Below are positions 26,992 through 33,402 of a stretch of DNA of 64,000 bases, in pieces (position 1 is the stretch's first letter; each line of letters starts with the position of its first letter). The stretch lies in the NCBI GenBank assembly GCA_964438975.1, contig CAYTMU010000015.1, positions 10,843 through 74,842 on the forward strand, in the 5' to 3' direction. The notes under the pieces are model-generated. The model saw only the letters and a list, made by a program, of their open reading frames with translations, did no database searches and had not been told where the DNA came from. Source of the stretch: Chryseosolibacter sp964438975 (GTDB lineage Bacteria; Bacteroidota; Bacteroidia; Cytophagales; Cyclobacteriaceae). The position numbers were made by a program, and so were the translations under genes.

Positions 26992-27876
26992 TCAATACAA
27001 ATCTTCCAGAGACATTCTAAGATATTTCCGGATGGAGAAAAAAGTGCTGATCACGGCGATAACCACACCGACAATCAGCAGTGAAATAACCAATAGGTTG
27101 AACTGGTCCTGATCATGCAGGATCCTGAGGTCGACGACTTTCCGCTGCGCATAATCGGAGACGAGCCAGATGATGCCCGAAGCGATGATACCACTGAGGA
27201 GTCCATATCCCGCCGATCGCAACAGAAACGGCTTTTGGATAAACCACCTTTTCGCGCCGACCAGTTGCATACTCCGGATCAGGAATCGCTGTGAGAAAAG
27301 TGCGATTCGCAAGGTGTTGTTGATCAATAACGCCACTGTGATGAGCAGGATGATGATAAGGCCCGCCAATACCATGGCGACTTTGGTAACGTTCTCGTTC
27401 ACCGCTTCGATCACTCCCTGAACATAGAACACCTGGTAGACACCATTCATCTTCTGGATCTCTGTCTTAATAGACTCCATTTGTTCACGACTGTGAAACG
27501 AAGGGCTAATGGCGAGGAGATACGCATCGCGCAGTGGATTTTCACCGAGGAAGCTGGTAAAGTCCTCACCAGTCTGCTCAATGAATGTACGAGCCGCATC
27601 CTCGCGGGATACGAACGTCACGGCTTCATCGCTATCCTGGGAAACGTATTCGAGCGCCAGGAGTTTGTTTCGGATTTCAAGTCGCTGGGCTTCTGATACG
27701 CCGGATTTCAGGTACACTTGCATCCGGATATTCTGACGAACCTGCTTCTCCAGTTGCCCTGAGTACATCAGCAGAATACCGAAGAGACCGACGACAAACA
27801 GCGCCAGCGTTATGCTAATCACAACGCCTGTAGCTGGGTAGCCGCCGAGGTTTTTCTTCCGTGTGCTATTTTGCAT
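26992..27876 (-). CDS. ftsX: Cell division permease-like protein FtsX
   Basis: A 294-residue membrane subunit of the FtsEX complex, which controls cell-wall hydrolases at the septum. One N-terminal membrane segment (GVVISITLALFVVGLFGILLM), a periplasmic domain of about 130 residues, then three segments. The start is the ATG at 27876: MQNSTRKKNLGGYPATG is the family N-terminus, and a perfect TAnnTTTG box lies 14 bases upstream; a longer 41-codon extension reads through that box and is rejected. No ftsE is adjacent. Confidence 0.93.
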   Translation of the reverse strand: MQNSTRKKNLGGYPATGVVISITLALFVVGLFGILLMYSGQLEKQVRQNIRMQVYLKSGVSEAQRLEIRNKLLALEYVSQDSDEAVTFVSREDAARTFIEQTGEDFTSFLGENPLRDAYLLAISPSFHSREQMESIKTEIQKMNGVYQVFYVQGVIEAVNENVTKVAMVLAGLIIILLITVALLINNTLRIALFSQRFLIRSMQLVGAKRWFIQKPFLLRSAGYGLLSGIIASGIIWLVSDYAQRKVVDLRILHDQDQFNLLVISLLIVGVVIAVISTFFSIRKYLRMSLEDLY

Positions 27877-27890
27877 GGTTCCTAAAGGAG

Positions 27891-27898
27891 CAAATTTA
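27891..27898 (-). promoter_or_regulatory. Promoter -7 box of the ftsX operon
   Basis: TAAATTTG on the minus strand matches TAnnTTTG exactly, 14 bases before the ftsX ATG. It sits between the upstream gene's terminator and ftsX. Confidence 0.6.
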
Positions 27899-27953
27899 GA
27901 AAAAAAACGCGAACACGTCCGGTGATCCAGGATGTCCGCGTACCGGGAAAAGA

Positions 27954-27985
27954 AAAAGCCCTGCCAGACTCCTGACAGGGCTTTT
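27954..27985 (-). terminator. Intrinsic terminator after the putative anti-sigma gene
   Basis: The 10-base perfect stem AAAAGCCCTG / CAGGGCTTTT with a 12-base loop. On the minus strand a T-rich run (TTTTTCTTTTC) overlaps and follows its 3' arm. It separates the sigma unit from ftsX. Confidence 0.92.
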
Positions 27986-28003
27986 GCCTTGCTAGTCAAA
28001 TTT

Positions 28004-28843
28004 CTATCTCTGTTGATTGTTGCTGAGTTTCTTCAGGATCTCAGTATCCTTTACCGACACCAGGGGCTTGATTTCCTCGTCACCCTTCTGCAGCGGGTAG
28101 AACTGGTCGCCATAAGACAAAAATGTCAGGCGTTTGCCCTCCGTTACTATATCCACAAGGTCGCAGGAGTCTTTCTGGAAAGGCCCGTATAACAATACCT
28201 TTCCATCGTGATACTGATAATGGAAAGAGTAGCGGCTATCGTCGGCTTTCACCTCAATCCCGGCGGCAGATGCGGGGTTATCCGGTACAGCGGGAGCTGA
28301 TAGTGCGCCCGGCCTCTTTGCCAGTGACGGTTTGCTGTGTTCGGTGCCAGCGGACGTTTGATTTTTGTCAGAATCCACCGGGGCTCTTTCTTGCTGAGGG
28401 ACCTCTTCCTGCGGGGATGCGGAGATCGGCGGTTTAGCGGCGTCGAAATCCTGAGATTTGAGCGCTGGTTCCGCCGGTTGCTCGACCGGTGCGGGTTCCT
28501 CAATATGAATGGATTGCTTTGGCGTCAGTGCCTCATTGGCCTGCTCGCGGGTAAGCCAATACGCAGCGGCGACAATCAGAACCGCGGCAGCTGTTCCCAA
28601 GGCGACCTTAAGGCCCAGCGCATTTCCCGCATTGCCTGATGGCACCGGTACTTTGTTCAGCATTGCCTTCAGTTCGGCGACTCGTGCACGTTTGATGCCC
28701 TCAATCAGATCCTTCTGAATAACATACTCTTGTTGCAGATCAGCGTCTGCAGTTAGCTTCTCCTCAAATGTGGAGCGGTCCCCCTCCGCCATGCGGTCAG
28801 CGAGGTAGTCATCGAGAAGTTCAAAGTCGCGTTCGGCTGCCAT
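28004..28843 (-). CDS. Putative anti-sigma factor / membrane regulator
   Basis: A 279-residue single-pass protein, not matched to a named family. The N-terminal 85 residues are helical and acidic (FELLDDYLADRMAEGDRSTF), like the cytoplasmic sigma-binding part of anti-sigma factors, but no Cys/His zinc motif is present. One membrane segment follows (LGLKVALGTAAAVLIVAAAYW), then a Pro/Glu/Ser/Ala-rich linker and a C-terminal beta-rich domain ending in LLYGPFQKDSCDLV and LTFLSYGDQFYPLQKGDEEI. It starts 5 bases after the sigma gene stop, which is the main argument for its role. The ATG at 28843 is preferred over a TTG three codons earlier. Confidence 0.72.
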   Translation of the reverse strand: MAAERDFELLDDYLADRMAEGDRSTFEEKLTADADLQQEYVIQKDLIEGIKRARVAELKAMLNKVPVPSGNAGNALGLKVALGTAAAVLIVAAAYWLTREQANEALTPKQSIHIEEPAPVEQPAEPALKSQDFDAAKPPISASPQEEVPQQERAPVDSDKNQTSAGTEHSKPSLAKRPGALSAPAVPDNPASAAGIEVKADDSRYSFHYQYHDGKVLLYGPFQKDSCDLVDIVTEGKRLTFLSYGDQFYPLQKGDEEIKPLVSVKDTEILKKLSNNQQR

Positions 28844-28848
28844 TTTTT

Positions 28849-29478
28849 TCAATCTAAAAAGTCCTGCTCAGAATACTGGGATTTAACCAGGTCATCGAGC
28901 TTTTTCTTGCACTTGTATTTCTTCGTCTTGGCGGTATCGGTATTTGCGAAGCCGAGCTTTTCAGCGATGTCCTGCATGGACATGTCTTCGAAATAGTAGT
29001 ACGTCAAAACCTTCTTGCACGTCTCACCTAGTTGATTCATGCACTGGGCAATAATCTTCTCCTTTTCCGCGGTCTCCATGTCAATGGAGACGTGGGCATC
29101 CTTTTCTTCGTTTGAAAGCCTTTTCTTGCGATCAAGCTCCTTTCTCCAAAGGTTCTGGCAGATACTGTATATGTATGTGCTGATCTTTGAAGTCAATACC
29201 AGCTTGCCAGACCGGGCCTTTTGCCAGAATACGATCAGAGCATCCTGGTAAACATCTCGAGCCTCGTCTTCGGTTCCACTGTTCGTGATGACCAGTTTGG
29301 TCATCATCCGGTAGTATTTCTTGTACAACAACTCCAGCGCCTTTTCATCACCGCCTTGGATCCTTTCAAAGATCTCCTTCTCATTCATGCTAGAGCTTGT
29401 CCTGTATACCATTGCAACGTGGCTTTGTAACCTCTCAGTTTTGTCGATATTCGGTTCTTTGTCGACGGTATCCGTCAT
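28849..29478 (-). CDS. ECF RNA polymerase sigma factor (sigma-70 family)
   Basis: Directs RNA polymerase to a specific regulon. Region 2 is seen in GGDEKALELLYKKYYRMM and DEARDVYQDALIVFWQK; region 4 in CKKVLTYYYFEDMSMQDIAEKLGFAN. Up to 209 residues from the ATG at 29478. The family more often starts like MNEKEIFERIQGGDEKAL, which would be the ATG at 29388 (179 residues); I cannot decide. The next gene probably encodes its regulator. The tail is rich in Lys (KTKKYKCKKKLDDL). Confidence 0.88.
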   Translation of the reverse strand: MTDTVDKEPNIDKTERLQSHVAMVYRTSSSMNEKEIFERIQGGDEKALELLYKKYYRMMTKLVITNSGTEDEARDVYQDALIVFWQKARSGKLVLTSKISTYIYSICQNLWRKELDRKKRLSNEEKDAHVSIDMETAEKEKIIAQCMNQLGETCKKVLTYYYFEDMSMQDIAEKLGFANTDTAKTKKYKCKKKLDDLVKSQYSEQDFLD

Positions 29479-29731
29479 TCGTCTGAATTCGGCCTAAGTT
29501 CCGTTTTTCTTGCCTTCTATCGCCCCCGTTACGATCACAACTCTTCGGGTATTTGCACCGGCGCCGGGAATGTTTCCGGGATTACTTGTTGCCGCTTTCA
29601 ATGCTCGTTCCAGGGCCTAATAATACTCACTTTGAGCTGATATCCGGCCTTTGCACGGCTGTTTTACCCTGCAAACACTGTATCCAGTTGGTATTTCGCA
29701 CCGACAGGGACCACAGGCCTCTCAAAAATAG

Positions 29732-29757
29732 AAAAACCCCGGTATATTCCGGGGTCT
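29732..29757 (-). terminator. Intrinsic terminator after hppA
   Basis: CCCCGG / CCGGGG stem with loop TATATT; on the minus strand it is followed by GTTTTTC. The rest of 29479-29779 is intergenic: I see one further small hairpin near 29570 (CCGGGAA / TTTCCGG) and no gene. Confidence 0.85.
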
Positions 29758-29779
29758 TTATACGTTAAGTTGGTATTGC

Positions 29780-31954
29780 CTAGCGATCTTCGTTGAGATC
29801 CGTCGAGACGACCTCCACCGGTACATCCTGCTTATGCGCCGACTCATGCGGCGTTTCAGAGATGTGGGGTGCAATGATCAGCGCCACAATGGAAGTCAAC
29901 TTGATCAGGATGTTCATCGACGGGCCCGAGGTATCCTTGAACGGGTCGCCAACGGTATCTCCGGTTACCGATGCCTTGTGAGGCTCGGACTTCTTGTAAT
30001 ACATCTGTCCCTCGATCTCAACACCTTTCTCGAACGACTTCTTGGCGTTGTCCCAGGCTCCTCCGGCATTGGATTGGAAAATACCCATCAATACACCTGA
30101 CACGGTAATGCCTGCGAGAAGTCCGCCCAACACTTCCGGCCCGAACGTGAATCCGACGACGGCAGGGGTGAGCAACGCGATGGCGCCAGGAGCAACCATC
30201 TCACGCAGGGAGGCCTTTGTTGAAATGGCGACGCATTTTTCGTATTCCGGCTTGGCTTTGTATTCCATGATACCGGGAATCTCACGGAATTGGCGCCGGA
30301 CTTCATTGACCATATCCATCGCTGCACGTCCGACGGCGGCAATGGCAAGTGATGAGAAGATGAAAGGAATCATACCACCGACGAACAAGCCGGCGAGGAC
30401 AGGGGCCTTGTATATATCGATTGCCGAGATGCCGGCCACACCGACGAAAGCGGCGAACAGAGCCAGCGATGTCAGCGCTGCGGAGGCAATGGCGAATCCC
30501 TTGCCGGTGGCTGCTGTAGTGTTTCCGACTGCATCGAGATTATCTGTACGATGCCGGACTTCTTCGGGAAGCTGGCTCATTTCGGCAATACCCCCTGCGT
30601 TATCTGCAATGGGTCCGAAGGCGTCGATTGCCAATTGCATGGCAGTTGTTGCCATCATACCGGACGCCGCAATAGCAACACCGTATAACCCGGCGAATGA
30701 ATAGGATGCAATGATACCGCCTGCCAGAACAAGGATCGGGAATACCGTCGACTCCATACCGACAGACAGACCGCCGATGATGTTAGTAGCATGTCCTGTC
30801 CCGGATTGCTTGATGATTGAAAGCACGGGGCGTTTGCCCATTGCCGTATAGTATTCGGTGATCATGCTCATCAGCGCCCCGACGATAAGACCGATGATAA
30901 TCGCGATAAAGACATCCATCGAGGTAAATGCTACGCCCCGGTGTACAAGTGTTTCGGGAAGTAGCCAGATCACGAGGAAATACGATGCGATGGCGGTCAG
31001 GATAATCGAAGACCAGTTGCCGATGTTCAGGGCACCCTGGACGCTATCGGTCTCGTTCTTGATCCGGACAAACCAGGTGCCGACGATCGAGAAGATCAGC
31101 CCGATTCCCGCGATGAGCATTGGAAGAAGTACAGGTGAAAGCCCGCCGAAGTTATCCGCCGAGGAGTTGATTTCCTGCCCCAACACCATGGTTGCCAGGA
31201 TGGTGGCAACATAGGAGCCAAACAAATCCGCGCCCATTCCCGCGACGTCTCCGACGTTATCCCCGACGTTATCAGCGATAGTCGCCGGGTTTCTGACATC
31301 GTCTTCCGGGATACCCGCTTCGACTTTCCCCACGAGATCGGCGCCGACGTCGGCAGCCTTGGTGTAGATGCCGCCGCCAACCCGGGCGAACAGGGCAATG
31401 GATTCTGCGCCGAGCGAAAATCCCGCAAGTACTTCGATGGCGCGCCTCATTTCGAGGCCATCCATCGTAGCTCCTTCCGGTACGAAATAATAATAAAGTG
31501 CAATGAAAAGACTACCTAGTCCAAGTACCGCAATACCGGCTACGCCGATACCCATGACGGACCCGCCGGTGAAGGAAACCTTCAACGCTTTCGAGAGGCT
31601 GCTCCGGGCAGCTTGTGTAGTTCTGACATTGGCCTTGGTCGCGATGCGCATCCCGACATAACCTGCGAAGGCAGATAACACCGCACCAATCAGAAACGAC
31701 ACCGCAATCAATGGGTGAGATTCGGCGACCATCGTACCAGACCATCCCAGCAGTATCGCAGAGATGACAGCAAAGTAGGCAAGGATCTTCCATTCGGCCT
31801 TTAGAAAAGCCATCGCGCCCCGGGCAATGTACCCGGCAAGTTCCTGCATTTTTGCATCACCGGCATCCTGCTTTGAGACCCAGGCTGATTTGATTGCCAT
31901 AACGATCAGGCCGACGGCCCCGCATGCAGGAATGAGATACGCAATGTTGTCCAT
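29780..31954 (-). CDS. hppA: Membrane-bound proton/sodium-pumping pyrophosphatase
   Basis: Couples hydrolysis of pyrophosphate to ion pumping across the inner membrane. 724 residues with about 16 membrane segments. The substrate-binding motif is GGGIYTKAADVGADLVGKVE, followed by DDVRNPATIADNVGDNVGDV. The segment GNTTAATGKGFAI has Ala where K+-independent enzymes carry Lys, so it should be the K+-dependent type. Whether it pumps Na+ or H+ is not decided here. It has its own promoter and a terminator-like leader hairpin. Confidence 0.96.
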   Translation of the reverse strand: MDNIAYLIPACGAVGLIVMAIKSAWVSKQDAGDAKMQELAGYIARGAMAFLKAEWKILAYFAVISAILLGWSGTMVAESHPLIAVSFLIGAVLSAFAGYVGMRIATKANVRTTQAARSSLSKALKVSFTGGSVMGIGVAGIAVLGLGSLFIALYYYFVPEGATMDGLEMRRAIEVLAGFSLGAESIALFARVGGGIYTKAADVGADLVGKVEAGIPEDDVRNPATIADNVGDNVGDVAGMGADLFGSYVATILATMVLGQEINSSADNFGGLSPVLLPMLIAGIGLIFSIVGTWFVRIKNETDSVQGALNIGNWSSIILTAIASYFLVIWLLPETLVHRGVAFTSMDVFIAIIIGLIVGALMSMITEYYTAMGKRPVLSIIKQSGTGHATNIIGGLSVGMESTVFPILVLAGGIIASYSFAGLYGVAIAASGMMATTAMQLAIDAFGPIADNAGGIAEMSQLPEEVRHRTDNLDAVGNTTAATGKGFAIASAALTSLALFAAFVGVAGISAIDIYKAPVLAGLFVGGMIPFIFSSLAIAAVGRAAMDMVNEVRRQFREIPGIMEYKAKPEYEKCVAISTKASLREMVAPGAIALLTPAVVGFTFGPEVLGGLLAGITVSGVLMGIFQSNAGGAWDNAKKSFEKGVEIEGQMYYKKSEPHKASVTGDTVGDPFKDTSGPSMNILIKLTSIVALIIAPHISETPHESAHKQDVPVEVVSTDLNEDR

Positions 31955-31986
31955 ATTTTACAGTAGTTAGGAGTCCGTTTTACGGT

Positions 31987-32020
31987 AAAAAAACCACCCG
32001 GTTATTAGTGCGGATGGTTT
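31987..32020 (-). promoter_or_regulatory. Terminator-like hairpin in the hppA 5' leader (possible attenuator)
   Basis: On the minus strand: AAACCATCC, an 11-base loop, GGGTGGTTT and a run of T. It lies downstream of a well-formed promoter (32032-32062) and 33 bases before the hppA ATG. Transcripts from that promoter must cross it. It could alternatively just end transcription from the upstream hypothetical gene. Confidence 0.6.
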
Positions 32021-32031
32021 AAAAATTTGCG

Positions 32032-32062
32032 CAAAGATAGAATAAGTAGCAGAACACCCAAA
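32032..32062 (-). promoter_or_regulatory. Full Bacteroidota promoter of hppA
   Basis: On the minus strand: TTTG (32062-32059), exactly 19 bases, then TATCTTTG (32039-32032). Both boxes and the spacing match the known TTTG-N19-TAnnTTTG consensus. Transcription should start near 32025. Confidence 0.75.
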
Positions 32063-32111
32063 GCCCGTCATCCGTGAACGGGAACTTATTGCACTAAATT
32101 CGCGGCCCGGT

Positions 32112-32540
32112 TTATTTTATTCCGAACATCGGTCTAAGCGCTGCCCAAAGCTCCTTTTTCCTGGCCTCGTCAAGTGCAGGCAGGTCGACTGCGCGCATCA
32201 ACCGAAAACCGTGGATGTCAATCTCCTGGCAGAAGGGGATATCGGTAGCCATTTCACTTCCGAAGACCAGCACGCGGGTAGGGGAATACACGGTTAGTTC
32301 TTCCGCCTGGACCGATGGGAGGGTCAGAATGGTAGCAGCATCGCTACCGACTTCGACCGCCTTCAACAACCTGGCTAGCACCCGGTGGTCCTCGTCGGAA
32401 TACGCATTCCATTCGCGGGCAAGTACAACTACGAGTGGCGATCCGAATTGATAGAGTTCGTCCCGAAAGAGATATGGAAGTACAGCAGCATCCACGGCGT
32501 TACGGTTTGGTATCGAAAAATGACCTGAGCTCTGTCGCAT
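32112..32540 (-). CDS. Hypothetical protein, up to 142 aa
   Basis: No family recognised. A soluble alpha/beta pattern with no signal: VVVLAREW, then a helix (HRVLARLLKAVEVG), a strand (AATILTLP), RVLVFG, and a C-terminal helix ending ELWAALRPMFGIK. From the ATG at 32540 it overlaps the thioesterase end by 41 bases. A GTG at 32495 would remove the overlap and begin near the first predicted helix (VDAAVLPYLFRDELYQFG); the true start may be there. It is on the same strand as the thioesterase gene and likely co-transcribed. Confidence 0.6.
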   Translation of the reverse strand: MRQSSGHFSIPNRNAVDAAVLPYLFRDELYQFGSPLVVVLAREWNAYSDEDHRVLARLLKAVEVGSDAATILTLPSVQAEELTVYSPTRVLVFGSEMATDIPFCQEIDIHGFRLMRAVDLPALDEARKKELWAALRPMFGIK

Positions 32541-33021
32541 CGCTTGGCTTCATCCGGTTCGCCAGTATCAACCGGAGTTGCCTGCGTTGGAGTGCACTTT
32601 CGTACAGCGCTATCTCCTCGTGCGTCTCCGGTATAATCTCCGGGACCTCTACGCGGTTACCCTCCTGATCGAGTGCTACGAACGTGAAATATGCGCTGTT
32701 GCTATCGAGTTTTTTCCCCGAGGGAATATCTTCCGCCTCGACGTGTATGGTAACTTCCATCGACGTCTTAAACGCGCGGGTGACGCTTGCTTTTAAAGTG
32801 ACAACGTTGCCAAGTCTGATCGGATGCCGGAATGAAATGTTATCGACCGACGCGGTGACCACTGTGCAGTTCGAATGTCTTTGCGCGGAGATTGCCGACA
32901 CGATATCCATCCAATGCATCAGGCGTCCGCCCATAAGGTTGTTGAGCGTGTTCGTGTCATTCGGAAGAACAAGTTCGGTCATACTGACGAATGACTCGCG
33001 CGGCGATTTCTTTTTTCTCAT
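32500..33021 (-). CDS. Acyl-CoA thioesterase, hotdog fold (BACH/YciA-like)
   Basis: Hydrolyses acyl-CoA thioesters to free acid and CoA; cytoplasmic. 173 residues, one hotdog domain with the catalytic-helix motif PNDTNTLNNLMGGRLMHWMD and strands TASVDNISFRHPIRLGN and EVTIHVEAEDIPSGKK. The C-terminal 40 residues are a charged helical tail. The start MRKKKSPRESFVSMTELVLP gives a basic N-terminus; no signal. Divergent from the thr operon, sharing a 157-base upstream region with it. Confidence 0.9.
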   Translation of the reverse strand: MRKKKSPRESFVSMTELVLPNDTNTLNNLMGGRLMHWMDIVSAISAQRHSNCTVVTASVDNISFRHPIRLGNVVTLKASVTRAFKTSMEVTIHVEAEDIPSGKKLDSNSAYFTFVALDQEGNRVEVPEIIPETHEEIALYESALQRRQLRLILANRMKPSDATELRSFFDTKP

Positions 33022-33111
33022 CTTATTTTCTGCGTGTCGTCATCGGCATCCTCGCTGACAGAAGTTTCGAAAAACACAATTGCCAACGTTTGCGACTCAC
33101 TTTTTTACGGG

Positions 33112-33140
33112 TTGTTACAAAAATCAGAAAAAATACTTTG
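33112..33140 (+). promoter_or_regulatory. Probable promoter of the thr operon leader
   Basis: TTG (33112-33114), 19 bases, then TACTTTG (33134-33140), one base short of the TAnnTTTG box. It lies 38 bases before the leader-peptide ATG, so the leader would be transcribed from about 33146. Confidence 0.55.
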
Positions 33141-33178
33141 GAAACAACTCAATGATTTCATTAATTCGGTCCGCAATT

Positions 33179-33286
33179 ATGAAAACAGCACACATGAATC
33201 GCCTTTCATCGAACGCAACCCTCCGGGTTGGTCGTGTCTGTATTTCATCCGTCATTACCACCACTACCACCATCATTACGGGGTGA
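33179..33286 (+). CDS. thrL: Threonine operon leader peptide, 35 aa
   Basis: A short ORF whose last ten residues are ITTTTTIITG: six Thr and three Ile followed by Gly. The codons ACC ACC ACT ACC ACC ATC ATT ACG end at the UGA at 33284-33286, 116 bases before thrA. This is the hallmark of a ribosome-mediated attenuator sensing charged tRNA-Thr and tRNA-Ile, as in the E. coli thr leader, whose peptide is also dominated by Thr and Ile. A second in-frame ATG at 33194 would give 30 residues. The peptide itself probably has no other function. Confidence 0.85.
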   Translation: MKTAHMNRLSSNATLRVGRVCISSVITTTTTIITG

Positions 33287-33351
33287 CCCGTGTGATGCAA
33301 TTATTCCCATCAGGCAACTTCGTGTCCATTTCCAGGAAATGCCGCGCCTGA
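33271..33351 (+). promoter_or_regulatory. Alternative hairpins of the thr attenuator
   Basis: Region 1:2 is CATCA-TT-ACGGG, GUGA tetraloop, CCCGT-G-TGATG (33271-33297), overlapping the Thr/Ile codons and the leader stop. TGATG (33293-33297) can instead pair with CATCA (33308-33312), a 2:3 form. That region overlaps TCAGGC (33310-33315), which can pair with GCCTGA (33346-33351) around an inner hairpin CATTTCC-A-GGAAATG, a 3:4 form. The mutual exclusion fits attenuation. No U-run follows the last stem, so the output mechanism is unclear. Confidence 0.6.
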
Positions 33352-33402
33352 AATTTCGAGAAACAATCAAGTGGTAGATAACAATTCACAACAACACAAT
33401 CA

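Noticed and set aside
27877..27999. 41-codon N-terminal extension of FtsX
   Set aside because: It would put the TAnnTTTG promoter box inside the gene, and the sequence is unlike FtsX.
29479..29731. Small gene between the sigma factor and hppA
   Set aside because: Short frames on both strands lack a start context or a recognisable pattern; a single small hairpin near 29570 is all I can support.
31990..32020. Plain terminator of the gene at 32112
   Set aside because: Not excluded, but the near-perfect hppA promoter lies upstream of it, so it was reported as a leader hairpin instead.
33080..33178. Longer protein starting upstream of the thr leader peptide in the same frame
   Set aside because: The extra 33 residues overlap the promoter-like boxes and the A-rich start region; the short ORF from 33179 explains the Thr/Ile run better.
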